Source: Pararhizobium sp. (GTDB lineage Bacteria; Pseudomonadota; Alphaproteobacteria; Rhizobiales; Rhizobiaceae). Taken from it: a stretch of 64,000 bases of DNA. Position 1 is the stretch's first letter, and each line of letters opens with the position of its first letter. Made by a program: the position numbers and the translations under genes. The stretch lies in NCBI GenBank assembly GCA_017794825.1, contig CP051237.1, positions 1,302,001 to 1,366,000 of the forward strand. The letters run 5' to 3'. A model generated the notes under the pieces. The model did not search any database. It saw only the letters and a list, made by a program, of their open reading frames with translations, and was not told the DNA's origin. Of this stretch, positions 9,360-18,200 are shown piece after piece.

Positions 9360-9404
9360 ATTGCGCGCGAAACCGGAATGACGCAAAAACCGCCGGAATC
9401 GCGA

Positions 9405-9423
9405 ATTCCCGAAACAAAGCCAG
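9405..9423 (+). repeat. Dispersed 19-bp repeat, copy 2
   Basis: Identical to copy 1 at 9341-9359 and 64 bp from it. Like the distant copy at 36399-36416 it is flanked on the AAGCC side by AT-rich DNA. Confidence 0.7.
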
Positions 9424-9453
9424 GTTCCTGAAATTATCTTAAATTACAATTAC

Positions 9454-9482
9454 TTGACAGTATTATCCTGCAATTTTTCGAT
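9454..9482 (+). promoter_or_regulatory. Weak candidate promoter for the DUF502 gene
   Basis: A consensus -35 box TTGACA is at 9454-9459. After 17 bases comes TTCGAT (9477-9482), a poor -10 match. It lies 130 bases before the DUF502-type gene. The -35 match and AT-rich setting are the only support. Confidence 0.3.
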
Positions 9483-9612
9483 AACCGAAAGTAAAATCTG
9501 CAGTTGAAGAAATGCTCGGCAGACATTCAGAACCTTATACTCTAAACTCCAGCGGCTAAATCCAGTAAGGTTCGCCACCAAAGGCCAACATTCATTCAGG
9601 GCGCGCGCAAAA

Positions 9613-10185
9613 ATGCTCCGATTCATCAAGACGACCATCCTCGGCGGCATTCTGTTTCTCATTCCCGGCGTTTTGCTTATCATCATCTTCCAGCACGCCC
9701 ACCGCATCATCACCAAAGTGGCCGGCCCCATCATCGCCAGCCTGCCTTTCGAACGTGTCTTCGGCATCGCCGTCAATGACCTGCTGTCGATCATCGTGCT
9801 GCTCTTGATCTGCTTTTTTGCGGGACTGATCGCCATGACGCCGGTCGCCTCCCGGACGGCTTCCCTGGTCGAGAGAATGTTTCTATCCAAAGTCCCGGTT
9901 TACGACGTCGCGAAAATCAAGCTGACGACGCCGCTGCGTTTCGAAGGCGAAGGCAGTCTTCCCACTTTGCTTGTCCGTTTCGACGACCAGTGGCAGATCG
10001 GCCTCGAGATCGAACGCAAGGACGACAAGGTCGTGGGCTATATTCCAGGCGCGCCGGATCCCTGGGCCGGAGCCGTTTCCATCGTCACGGAAGATCGTGT
10101 TACACTGTTGCCGGCCGGGACACAGGACACGATGATCACATTCAAGCAACTCGGCAAAGGGACAGGCAAGTTGTTGTCTACCTGA
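9613..10185 (+). CDS. DUF502 family membrane protein
   Basis: A 190-residue protein of the DUF502 type, a widespread bacterial and plant membrane family without a firmly known biochemical role. Two transmembrane segments are clear, about residues 8-27 ('ILGGILFLIPGVLLIIIF') and 54-80, followed by a soluble beta-rich domain. Within it 'VPVYDVAKIKLTTPLRF' and 'VVGYIPGAPDPWAGAVSIV' match the pattern in which DUF502 proteins carry 'P.YG..K' and 'P.T.NP.TG' segments, although the wording here is divergent. The HdeD-like gene follows 73 bases later on the same strand. Confidence 0.7.
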   Translation: MLRFIKTTILGGILFLIPGVLLIIIFQHAHRIITKVAGPIIASLPFERVFGIAVNDLLSIIVLLLICFFAGLIAMTPVASRTASLVERMFLSKVPVYDVAKIKLTTPLRFEGEGSLPTLLVRFDDQWQIGLEIERKDDKVVGYIPGAPDPWAGAVSIVTEDRVTLLPAGTQDTMITFKQLGKGTGKLLST

Positions 10186-10258
10186 TGCGCCGACAATCAA
10201 ATTCGGATATCCTGCGCAGGGCCAGAGCAATCAAATACAGACAGGCAAGGAGCAAGCG

Positions 10259-10870
10259 ATGACAGATCCGGTTTCCGGCGGGGGCAAACGAGGCGAGTTC
10301 GTAGACAACAGCCGCGAGGTCATCAGCGAGACCATGGGCGAACTGTGGTGGACGTTTCTGATGCGCGGGGTGCTCGCCGCCGTCCTCGGCGTCATCGCCC
10401 TGTTCTGGCCTACGGAAAGCATCTCGATCCTCCTTCGTATCGCGGGCATTTTCCTGATCATCGACGGAGCCGTCGCGCTGTTCGGATTTCGCAAGAAGGC
10501 CGGAAGCCAGGCCGAAACCGTTTCCGGGGTAGTGTCCGCGCTTCTGGGCGTGCTTCTCCTGATCCTGCCCACCACATCTGCGCGCTTCGTCTTCATCGTC
10601 GTCGGCATATGGGCTCTGGTTCGCGGACTGGTCTATCTCGTCGCGTGGTGGCAAAGCCCGCAAACCGATCCGTCGCGCGACGGCGCCCGCAACGCCGGCC
10701 TGGTCGCCGTCCTTGCCGGTCTTGTGCTGATCTTCTGGCCCGGAACGGGGCTGGTAGCCATCGGATGGGTGATTGCGATCGCCGCCTTCGTCATCGCCGC
10801 GGTGATGTTCTTCCTCGCCTCCCGTTTCAAGCGCGTGCGCGACCGGGTGGGCATGAAGACGATCAACTGA
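10259..10870 (+). CDS. HdeD-like (DUF308) membrane protein
   Basis: A 203-residue inner-membrane protein with six predicted hydrophobic helices arranged as repeated pairs, as in the DUF308/HdeD family. In enterobacteria HdeD is linked to acid resistance; elsewhere the role is not established. Characteristic wording includes 'RGVLAAVLGVIALFWP', 'GIFLIIDGAVALFGF' and the repeated 'LAGLVLIFWPGTGLVAIGW'. The ATG at 10259 follows an AAGGAG ribosome site. It may share a transcript with the DUF502 gene. Confidence 0.85.
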   Translation: MTDPVSGGGKRGEFVDNSREVISETMGELWWTFLMRGVLAAVLGVIALFWPTESISILLRIAGIFLIIDGAVALFGFRKKAGSQAETVSGVVSALLGVLLLILPTTSARFVFIVVGIWALVRGLVYLVAWWQSPQTDPSRDGARNAGLVAVLAGLVLIFWPGTGLVAIGWVIAIAAFVIAAVMFFLASRFKRVRDRVGMKTIN

Positions 10871-10978
10871 CAGGTCCCGCTTCCAGCATCGCCTCGGCCA
10901 ACAAGGGCATGATGTCGCAAGCATATTTCGCGTCGATCACCTATAATACGGGTAATCGAAGTTCACGCGAGTACTGAC

Positions 10979-11824
10979 ATGACCGACGCCCTGCTGACGA
11001 ACGAGGCCGCCATTCGCGCGGCGTTCTTTGTGGGCGTCCTGATCGTCATGGCCCTGTGGGAAGTCGCCGCCCCGCGGCGAAGGCGCGAGATCCCGAGGCT
11101 CCTGCGCTGGAGCAACAATCTCGGAGTCGTCGTCATAGACACGCTGCTTGTTCGGGTGACGTTTCCGATCATCGCCGTCGGTCTCGCCCTGATGGCTCAG
11201 GACAAAGGCTGGGGTCTCTTCAACATCATGGACATCCCGGGATGGGCGGCGTTCCTGCTTTCAGTCCTGGCGCTCGATCTCGCGATCTATCTCCAGCATG
11301 TCATGTTCCACGCCGTGCCTGCGCTGTGGCGCCTGCATCGCATGCATCACGCCGATCTCGAATTCGATGTGACCACGGGCCTGCGGTTTCATCCGGTCGA
11401 GATCCTGCTGTCCATGGGCCTCAAACTGATTGTCGTGGCGGCTCTGGGACCACCGGCGATCGCCGTGCTCGTCTTCGAGGTGCTCCTGAACGCCACCTCT
11501 ATGTTCAACCATTCGAATATCCGCATCCCCAAGGGCATCGATCGCATCCTGCGGCTCTTTGTCGTGACGCCGGACATGCACCGCGTGCACCATTCGATCC
11601 ATCCGAGTGAGACCAACTCGAACTTCGGCTTCAATCTTCCCTGGTGGGACCGGCTCCTCGGCACCTACAAGGCGCAACCGCGCGATGGCCATCGGGGAAT
11701 GACCATCGGCATCGAACAGTTTCGCACCCGACGCGATCTATGGCTCGACCGCATGCTCATCCAGCCGCTGCGCGGCCCGGCGAGCGGCTATGCGATCAAT
11801 CGCAAAAGGAAGGGGCGCGAATAG
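10979..11824 (+). CDS. Sterol desaturase / fatty acid hydroxylase family protein
   Basis: A 281-residue membrane-bound di-iron oxidase family member. It has the histidine clusters that bind the metal pair: 'HVMFH' (107-111), 'HRMHH' (120-124), 'FNHSN' (177-181) and 'HRVHH' (201-205). Four to five hydrophobic segments precede and separate them, giving the usual topology with the histidines on the cytoplasmic face. Bacterial homologues hydroxylate or desaturate lipids, carotenoids or sterol-like compounds; the substrate here is unknown. It ends 5 bases from the convergent ABC transporter ATPase gene, with no terminator visible in between. Confidence 0.88.
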   Translation: MTDALLTNEAAIRAAFFVGVLIVMALWEVAAPRRRREIPRLLRWSNNLGVVVIDTLLVRVTFPIIAVGLALMAQDKGWGLFNIMDIPGWAAFLLSVLALDLAIYLQHVMFHAVPALWRLHRMHHADLEFDVTTGLRFHPVEILLSMGLKLIVVAALGPPAIAVLVFEVLLNATSMFNHSNIRIPKGIDRILRLFVVTPDMHRVHHSIHPSETNSNFGFNLPWWDRLLGTYKAQPRDGHRGMTIGIEQFRTRRDLWLDRMLIQPLRGPASGYAINRKRKGRE

Positions 11825-11829
11825 GGAGG

Positions 11830-12642
11830 CTACTTCTGCCGTCCGGTCAGCGGAACGGCAAGCGGCGCGCCGTCGACGGGACAGGCGACGATCGCCACCC
11901 GCACCCCGAACACCGCCTCGATCGTTTCCTTGTTGATCACCTCTTCCGGCGATCCCTGCACGGCGATCCGGCCGTCCTTCATCGCGACGATATGGTCGGC
12001 GTAGCGCGCAGCCTGGTTGATGTCGTGAAGCACAGCGACAACGGTCGTCTGCTGCTCGCGCACCAGCCGCTGGACCAGATCGAGCACTTCGATCTGGTGA
12101 GCAAGGTCGAGATAGGTGGTTGGCTCGTCGAGCAGGAGAATGCCCGTCTGCTGGGCAAGCGTCATGGCGATCCAGGCGCGCTGACGCTGGCCGCCCGACA
12201 GACTGTCGATGGCGCGGTCCTTGAGATGGGTTAGCGCGGTGAGTTCGAGCGCCGTTCTGCAGGCCGTTTCGTCTTCGTCCGACCATTGGCCGAAAAGCGA
12301 GCGGTGCGGATAGCGGCCCTGTCGCGCCAGGTCCTCGACCGTCAGTCCTTCCGGCGCAACCGGTCCCTGGGCGAGCACGCCGACGCGACGGGCGATTTCC
12401 TTGGTCGAGAATTCCGAAATCTGGCGTCCGTCAAGCAGCACGCCGCCATCGCGAACCGGCATCAGATTGCACAGGGCGCGTAAAAGGGTGGATTTTCCGC
12501 AGCCGTTCGGCCCGATCAGCACCGTGAAGCACCCATGCAGGATCTCGAAATCGAGATGCTCCAGAATGTTCTTGCGTGCGTAACCTGTGGTCAGATTCCG
12601 GGCCGTGAGCGGAGCCGCATTTTCGGGATCACGAACGGACAT
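11830..12642 (-). CDS. Iron-siderophore ABC importer, ATP-binding protein (system A)
   Basis: The ATPase of a FecE/FhuC-type importer that powers ferric-siderophore uptake across the inner membrane. With the ATG at 12642, which has a GGGAGAG ribosome site, it is 270 residues: Walker A 'GPNGCGKST' (44-52), signature 'LSGGQ' (148-152) and Walker B 'LLLDEP' (169-174), then the switch histidine in 'LHDINQAARYAD'. The frame is open to 12699, but the added residues overlap the permease and do not resemble the family. It overlaps the 3' end of the second permease gene by 14 bases and is the last gene of the fecI-led operon. Confidence 0.93.
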   Translation of the reverse strand: MSVRDPENAAPLTARNLTTGYARKNILEHLDFEILHGCFTVLIGPNGCGKSTLLRALCNLMPVRDGGVLLDGRQISEFSTKEIARRVGVLAQGPVAPEGLTVEDLARQGRYPHRSLFGQWSDEDETACRTALELTALTHLKDRAIDSLSGGQRQRAWIAMTLAQQTGILLLDEPTTYLDLAHQIEVLDLVQRLVREQQTTVVAVLHDINQAARYADHIVAMKDGRIAVQGSPEEVINKETIEAVFGVRVAIVACPVDGAPLAVPLTGRQK

Positions 12643-13615
12643 AGCGTCTCTCCCAGAGAAGAAAGGCGAAAAACGGCGCGCCGAGTATCGCCGTGACAAT
12701 GCCGGCCGGAAGCTGCGCCGGCGCCATGACAGTGCGTCCGATCAAATCCGCCGTCAGAACCAGAAATCCTCCGACCAGCGCGGCCACGGGAACCATTCTG
12801 TGGTGGCTGTGTCCAACGAAGCGCCGCGCCACATGGGGCGATATCAGCCCAATGAACCCGATAAGTCCCGCCGCCGCAACGGCGGCTCCCGAAATCATTG
12901 TGCAGAGGAGGATTAAAACCGCACGGGCAATCTCGACGCGCTGGCCGAGGGATCGCGCCGACATTTCGCTGAAGCTCAACAGGTCGAGTTCCCGCGAAGC
13001 CGCCATCGTGAGCACGAATGGAAGGACAAGCCATATCGCCAGCACCTGAACCTTGTCCCACCCCGCATTGTAGACGCTGCCGGCGAGCCACACCTGGGCT
13101 TGCTGGACAACCGCGATTTCCCCGAATGCGGATATGAAGCTGGCGCCGGCGCCAGCCATCGAACCAAGCCCTATGCCAATGAGGATAATGCGCACCGGGG
13201 AAGCGCCCGACCGCCAGGAAAATCCGTAGATCGCCGCCGCCATCAAGAAGGCGCCGGCAAAGGCCGCCCATGGAACCAGATGCGCGGATTCATTTCTGAA
13301 ATAGACGATCAGGATGAGCGCGGCGAGAGCGCCGCCGCTGTTGATGCCAAGGAGGCCCGGTTCGGCGAGTGGATTGCGCATCACGGTCTGGATAATGGCG
13401 CCAGCGACAGCCAGCGCCATTCCAACCAGCAGCGCCAGAATTGCGCGCGGAAGGCGCACCTCAAGCACGATAAGTTGCGCGGCCACGGCGGCGTCCGGAT
13501 CTCCAGTCAACACTCCGATGATCTGCGAGTACGGGATGGGTTGATCTCCAAGGCGCAGCGACAGGAGGAAAACTGCGAAGATACCGAGAATCAGCAATGT
13601 CACGGATTTTCTCAT
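12629..13615 (-). CDS. Iron-siderophore ABC importer, permease 2 (FecCD family, system A)
   Basis: One half of the inner-membrane channel for a ferric siderophore. It is 328 residues from the ATG at 13615, which sits in a 4-base ATGA overlap with the previous permease. About ten hydrophobic helices are present, with FecCD landmarks 'LEVRLPRAILALLVGMALAVAGA', 'RNPLAEPGLLGINSGG' and 'GLIGFIGLISPHVARRFVG'. The last contains the cytoplasmic coupling segment that meets the ATPase. The frame is open far upstream, out of phase with the first permease, and that extension is not real. Confidence 0.92.
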   Translation of the reverse strand: MRKSVTLLILGIFAVFLLSLRLGDQPIPYSQIIGVLTGDPDAAVAAQLIVLEVRLPRAILALLVGMALAVAGAIIQTVMRNPLAEPGLLGINSGGALAALILIVYFRNESAHLVPWAAFAGAFLMAAAIYGFSWRSGASPVRIILIGIGLGSMAGAGASFISAFGEIAVVQQAQVWLAGSVYNAGWDKVQVLAIWLVLPFVLTMAASRELDLLSFSEMSARSLGQRVEIARAVLILLCTMISGAAVAAAGLIGFIGLISPHVARRFVGHSHHRMVPVAALVGGFLVLTADLIGRTVMAPAQLPAGIVTAILGAPFFAFLLWERRYVRS

Positions 13616-14655
13616 CGCGCGTTTCCGATCCGGTAACGCGCCAGAAACACGAATAGCGGCGCGCCGACGAGCGCCATCGTCACGCCAACGGGAATGTCGC
13701 GTCCAGGCAGCGCGAAACGCAGCAGATTGTCCGCCAGAATCACGAGCAGCGCTCCGGCGATCGCGCAATACGGAAGGATCCAGCGATAATCCGTGCCGAT
13801 CGCAAGTCGGACCATATGCGGCACGACGAGACCGACGAAGCCGATCGGTCCCGCCATGGCGACGGCGCTGCCGGCCAGCATGACCACGATCGCTCCGGAC
13901 GCCAGACGCCACAGCGCGATGTTCTGACCGACGGATCGGGCGACCTGCGCGCCCAGGCTCAATGTCGCCACCTGTCTGCTGAAAGCCATCGCCGCGACAA
14001 GTCCGAACCCGATATAGGGCGCTACCGCGACGACGCTCGACATCGGACGGCCAGAGAGCGATCCGACCGACCACAGCCTGACATTGTCGAGCGTCGTCTT
14101 GTCGAAAATCAGAATGCTGGCCGTCACAGACCCGAGGAACACCGACAGGATCACACCGGAAAGCGCAAGCTTCAGCGGCGTCGCGCCGCCCGCCCCCGTC
14201 GAAGCCAGCATATAGACAATGAAAGCGGCAGCGGCAGCGCCGCCGAACGCATACCAGACATAAACCGCCGTCGGCGCCGGTTCGAACAGGATCAGCGACG
14301 CAACGACGGCAAAAGCGGCGCCCGCGTTGATGCCGAGCAGGCCCGGAGAGGCAAGCGGATTTGAGGTAACGGCCTGCATGATAGCGCCGGCCACGGCCAG
14401 TGAGGCGCCGGCCAGCAGCGCCGCAAGAATTCGCGGCAATCGCACCGTTGTGACGACGAGAAACCGCCGTTCGTCTCCTGCGCCCGCAAGCGCTTCGACG
14501 ACGCCTCCTATGCCGATGTCGGAAGAACCGATTGTAAGCGCCCATAACGAAATGACGATGACCACAAGGGTCAGCGTCAGAAGGCCGACAAGGCGCAGGG
14601 CGGACGCGGCCATCCACGGATTCCGTTGATGCTGTTGAGTATTCGGGGCGATCAA
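13612..14655 (-). CDS. Iron-siderophore ABC importer, permease 1 (FecCD family, system A)
   Basis: The partner channel subunit of system A, 347 residues with about ten helices. FecCD wording is clear: 'RLPRILAALLAGASLAVAGAIM', 'NPLASPGLLGINAG', 'GPIGFVGLVVPHMVRL' and the C-terminal 'PVGVTMALVGAPLFVFL'. The start codon overlaps the 3' end of the binding-protein gene by 4 bases, so binding protein, both permeases and ATPase are translationally coupled. The first ~15 residues are polar and poorly conserved, and an inner ATG (Met15) is possible. Confidence 0.92.
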   Translation of the reverse strand: MIAPNTQQHQRNPWMAASALRLVGLLTLTLVVIVISLWALTIGSSDIGIGGVVEALAGAGDERRFLVVTTVRLPRILAALLAGASLAVAGAIMQAVTSNPLASPGLLGINAGAAFAVVASLILFEPAPTAVYVWYAFGGAAAAAFIVYMLASTGAGGATPLKLALSGVILSVFLGSVTASILIFDKTTLDNVRLWSVGSLSGRPMSSVVAVAPYIGFGLVAAMAFSRQVATLSLGAQVARSVGQNIALWRLASGAIVVMLAGSAVAMAGPIGFVGLVVPHMVRLAIGTDYRWILPYCAIAGALLVILADNLLRFALPGRDIPVGVTMALVGAPLFVFLARYRIGNAR

Positions 14656-15590
14656 GGCCGGGATATTATATACCGCTCAACGTCGTCAAGCACGGCGTTC
14701 GCCGAACCAATGCCGCTGAACTCCATCCAGGTCGCCGGATCCACCCGGTAGACGCGGCCAGCCTCGACGGCTGGCAGCATTTTCCAGAGTGGGTTTTCAA
14801 TGACTTCCTCATGCCGGCCATTGGTCGCGGAGGCGTTCGTTCCGCCGACGATATAAAGCAGGATATCACCGTTGAGCTGGGCGAGATCCTCCCAATCCGG
14901 ACGTTTCAGCGTGCTTCCGTCATCGGGCGTTTCGTACTCGCTGCGCTTGACTCCAGCCTCGCTCAAGACCGCAAATGGCGCATAGGCGCCCGGCGCATCA
15001 AGATAAACCTGAAAGTCCCACGATGTGATGCGAACAATCGAGACGGTGACATCCGGCGCCTTCTCGCGAATGGTCGCAATCCGCGCGTCCAACGCATCGA
15101 ACATCTCGCTAACTTCCGCGCTCTTGCCGAATATGTCGCCGATCAGCCGATAGTAGTCGCGCCACTTCGCCGATATCAGAACAGTCGGAGCAATCTGCGA
15201 CGCCATGTCATAGACAGGATCGAGCATACCGCTTCCGATGATGAGATCAGGCTGAAGGGCAATGATCCTCTCGATGTTTGGCTGGGTTACCGCGCCCAGA
15301 TCCTCGACGCCCAGTGCGACGGCCTTGTCACGCAGGTTTTCATCACTCATGCCGAACAATGGCGCGCCCACCACCGGCAGACCGAGTTCGATCGTCATCC
15401 CCAGCGTGAAAGTAGGATCGAGCACGACGATTCGACGCGGGTTATCCGGAACACAGACCGGAGCATGGAGAACGCCTTCGCCGCTTACAAGATTTCCTTC
15501 GCAGGTTTCGTCAGCCAATACCGGCAAGGCGGCGAGACACAAAACCACAGCGGCAAGACAACGAATCAAATGCCTGCCGGGAAACGACAT
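14652..15590 (-). CDS. Iron-siderophore ABC importer, periplasmic binding protein (system A)
   Basis: A FecB/FhuD-like binding protein that carries the ferric siderophore from the TonB receptor to the permeases. From the ATG at 15590 it is 312 residues, with a standard signal peptide ending 'ALPVLA' (cleavage after about residue 26). Class III binding-protein wording follows: 'PRRIVVLDPTFTLGMTIELGLPVVG' early, 'IERIIALQPDLIIGSGM' and 'WEDLAQLNGDILLY'. An upstream in-frame ATG at 15659, overlapping the receptor stop codon, would add 23 residues ahead of the signal peptide; coupling to the receptor could favour it, so the start is uncertain. Confidence 0.88.
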   Translation of the reverse strand: MSFPGRHLIRCLAAVVLCLAALPVLADETCEGNLVSGEGVLHAPVCVPDNPRRIVVLDPTFTLGMTIELGLPVVGAPLFGMSDENLRDKAVALGVEDLGAVTQPNIERIIALQPDLIIGSGMLDPVYDMASQIAPTVLISAKWRDYYRLIGDIFGKSAEVSEMFDALDARIATIREKAPDVTVSIVRITSWDFQVYLDAPGAYAPFAVLSEAGVKRSEYETPDDGSTLKRPDWEDLAQLNGDILLYIVGGTNASATNGRHEEVIENPLWKMLPAVEAGRVYRVDPATWMEFSGIGSANAVLDDVERYIISRP

Positions 15591-15645
15591 CGCGGCCGGA
15601 CAGAAGGTTTTCCGCCCGACCGCATCAGTTTTCAGATGTGTTTGC

Positions 15646-18090
15646 CTAGAAGCGTACATTCGCCTTCAGCCCGATTGTCCTTCCCTCGCCGATCGACGCC
15701 GAGCTCCCGGTATCGTTAATGCTGGTCAGATACTGCTCGTCGAAAAGATTGCGGGCAAAGAGCGAGAAACTCGCATATTCCGCTTCATAACCGATGGAGG
15801 CGTCGACAAGGGTGAAAGCGTCCAGATACCGGCTACGCGTATTCGCCAGATCGCCAGAGCTGTAATACCCATCGGTATATGAGACGGAGGCCGATGCATA
15901 GAATCCCGACTGATGCCGGTAGACGCCGCCAATCGTCGCTGTAAACGCAGGGGCTTCCGGGAATTCGTTGCCTGCGAAATCGCCGTCTGAGGTTTCTGCT
16001 TCATCGAACTCCGTTTTCAGAAGACCGAGAGTCGTAAAAAGCTCCAGCCCGGTGGTCGGCATGTAGCGAACTTCGAACTCGGCGCCGTATGCATGCGACT
16101 TGCCAACATTCTCGGTGATCGTCTGACCGGGGAAATCCGGATTGAAAATCAGCAGTTGCTGGTTCTTGTAGTCGTAATAGAAGGCGTTGGCGTTGAACTG
16201 GAGCGTGTCGTTGAGCCACAGAGACCGATAACCGACCTCATAGTCCCAGAGATATTCCGGTTCGACTTCATTGACCTCCGTCGAACCGGCGGGCACTTCG
16301 GTAAAGCCGGCCCTGTATCCTTTGGCCGCAAACAGACTGATCGTCTGGTTGTCGGCGATATCGAATGCAAGGCCGATCTTCGGCAGGAATTCCGTGTTGG
16401 TCGTGGATCCGTTTTCATCCAGCGATCCATAGACGGGATAGCCGTTGATCAGGGTCTGCTCGAAATCAAGCGCGGTGCCGACGACGTCAACCGATATCTT
16501 GTCCTGAAGCAACCGTCCGCCCGCCATCAGCGTCCATCGGTCCGCGAATTCGTATCGCAAATCGGCATATGCGGCGATGGATTCCGTGCGATTTTCGGAA
16601 ACCAGTTGCTGCACGTCGACAACCGGGATGTAAGGAGCGAAATAGGACGTGGTGAAATCGGAGTCGATGTCGGTTCTGAAATCACCGTAGAACAGGCCGA
16701 ACACGCCCGAGAACGGAGAATCCGGCGATTCGAATGTCAGCGTGATGTCCTGTGAGAAATCGCCAATGTCGCGCGTATCGTATCGGTCGAAAATCGAGCC
16801 TTCCGGAGACTCGATAATGACATCGGTATTCGAATAGGCGGAAATCGACTGAATAGTCCAGTTCGGCGTAATCTCGTAGCTCAAATCCGCGATGTAATTG
16901 GTTACGGTCGTGTCGCGAAACTCGGCGCCAGACCCCGAGGCGTCGTCATAAATGCGGGCGAAGTAGTCAGGACCGCTCACAGCGTTCCAGCTGGGCTTGT
17001 CGTGTGTATGGCTGATGGTCAACAGCGCGCTGAACCCTGGCAGGTCTTCAGGCGTGAAGAGAATCTTGCCTCGAATTTGCTCGAACTCGTCTTTCCCGAG
17101 ATCCGAGATCGCAGGATCCACATAGCGGATGTCGGCCGTTTCGCGCCAGGCCTGTCCAGCGATGCGAATAGCTAGATTATCGGGAATAATCGGACCGGAC
17201 ACCACGAAGGCGCCGTTGTAGTAGTCGTTTGTGCCGACTTCTCCGTCAAAGATGAATTCTTCCTCGAATGTCGGGTCTTTGGTCTCGACCACAACCGCGC
17301 CGGCAAGGGCGTTCCTGCCTTGCAAGGTTGACTGCGGACCGCGCAGCACCTCGATCTGATCGACGTCCCAGACGCCGCGGCTTCCGCGACGAAGGGCTTC
17401 AACGCCCAATGATGCGCCGTCGACGATCATCGAGATAACCGGAGCCGTGCGGGCGCTGGGCTGCGTCACACCTTCGGCGTTGAGACCGCGAATGGAGATG
17501 CTGTTGTTGCCGGTGCTGGTAGGCAGGGCCAGAACGTTGGCGGTCCGGTTGAGAGCCTGGTCTATCGTAACGATATCGTAGTCCTCGATTTCCGTCCCGG
17601 TGACGACGCCGACGCTCGTATAGGTGTTGAACAGATCACGCGGCAGCTTTTCACCCACAACAGTGATTGTATCGAGAACGGTGGTTCCTTCAGCGGATAT
17701 CACGAGGCCGTCTGTCGATAACGGCTCATATCCGGCCAGCGTGACTGTGCGCGCATCGCTGTAACTGGCTTCGATGTTGGAGCCCGACAAGAGTAGATCG
17801 AGCGCTTCACCGGCCGTATAGCTGCCGTTCAGTCCCGGCGTGGTCAGACCGCTGACGAGCGCGCTGTCATAACCGATCTGCAATCCCGTCTGGTCGGCCA
17901 GCCGGTTCAACGCTGTGGAAAGCGGACCTTCCGGAATATTGACCGTATAGACCTGTTCCTGCGCCATCGCGGCCGGCACGGCCAATGTGCTGGTCAGCGC
18001 AGTTGACACTCCCGCCGCCGCAAGCGACAACGCCAAGGCCTTGGCGACCGATGCGCCCCGTCCCGAAAATACTCTTTTTTCTAAACTCAT
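15646..18090 (-). CDS. TonB-dependent siderophore receptor with N-terminal STN signalling domain (system A)
   Basis: An outer-membrane gated beta-barrel for ferric siderophore entry that also reports substrate binding to FecR. It is 814 residues: signal peptide to about 43 ('PAAMAQ'), STN/secretin-like signalling domain about 48-118 ('IPEGPLSTALNRLADQTGLQ'), TonB box and plug about 135-255 (including 'IEVLRGPQSTLQGRNALAGA') and a barrel ending in 'GLKANVRF' with the C-terminal Phe needed for membrane assembly. The STN domain with adjacent fecI and fecR marks it as a FecA/FpvA-type transducer. It has its own IRO-like box upstream at 18175-18189. Confidence 0.93.
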   Translation of the reverse strand: MSLEKRVFSGRGASVAKALALSLAAAGVSTALTSTLAVPAAMAQEQVYTVNIPEGPLSTALNRLADQTGLQIGYDSALVSGLTTPGLNGSYTAGEALDLLLSGSNIEASYSDARTVTLAGYEPLSTDGLVISAEGTTVLDTITVVGEKLPRDLFNTYTSVGVVTGTEIEDYDIVTIDQALNRTANVLALPTSTGNNSISIRGLNAEGVTQPSARTAPVISMIVDGASLGVEALRRGSRGVWDVDQIEVLRGPQSTLQGRNALAGAVVVETKDPTFEEEFIFDGEVGTNDYYNGAFVVSGPIIPDNLAIRIAGQAWRETADIRYVDPAISDLGKDEFEQIRGKILFTPEDLPGFSALLTISHTHDKPSWNAVSGPDYFARIYDDASGSGAEFRDTTVTNYIADLSYEITPNWTIQSISAYSNTDVIIESPEGSIFDRYDTRDIGDFSQDITLTFESPDSPFSGVFGLFYGDFRTDIDSDFTTSYFAPYIPVVDVQQLVSENRTESIAAYADLRYEFADRWTLMAGGRLLQDKISVDVVGTALDFEQTLINGYPVYGSLDENGSTTNTEFLPKIGLAFDIADNQTISLFAAKGYRAGFTEVPAGSTEVNEVEPEYLWDYEVGYRSLWLNDTLQFNANAFYYDYKNQQLLIFNPDFPGQTITENVGKSHAYGAEFEVRYMPTTGLELFTTLGLLKTEFDEAETSDGDFAGNEFPEAPAFTATIGGVYRHQSGFYASASVSYTDGYYSSGDLANTRSRYLDAFTLVDASIGYEAEYASFSLFARNLFDEQYLTSINDTGSSASIGEGRTIGLKANVRF

Positions 18091-18174
18091 ACCCGTTCAT
18101 GTCCCCAAAAGATTGCCGGCAGATCCTGAGGTAGGACTGCATCCCTCTATGGTTAAACGAACGGAAACAAATGT

Positions 18175-18189
18175 TGAGGCTGTGCATCA
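18175..18189. promoter_or_regulatory. IRO-like box (TGA-N9-TCA) upstream of receptor A
   Basis: TGAGGCTGTGCATCA is an exact TGA-N9-TCA match, extended to TTGA...TCAA, 85 bases upstream of the receptor start. This is the published pattern for the rhizobial iron repressor RirA. It lies between fecR and the receptor, so the receptor may have a promoter separate from fecIR. Confidence 0.55.
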
Positions 18190-18200
18190 AGTAAAAAAGT

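Larger units (their letters stand above)
9164..9612. other. 449-base intergenic region with hairpins and dispersed repeats
   Basis: No convincing gene lies here. It holds the haloperoxidase 3' hairpin (9174-9204), a second perfect 8-bp hairpin (9216-9235), a sequence GAACAAAAAGCGTAC (9238-9252) one base away from the alphaproteobacterial LexA pattern GAAC-N7-GAAC, two copies of the 19-bp repeat described separately, and an AT-rich part from 9430 with a TTGACA box leading into the next gene. Confidence 0.6.

Noticed and set aside
12629..14617. 662-codon frame that could be read as a fused permease
   Set aside because: Only its last 328 codons are a FecCD permease. The earlier part lies inside the first permease gene in a different frame and is low-complexity Arg-rich, so there is no fusion.
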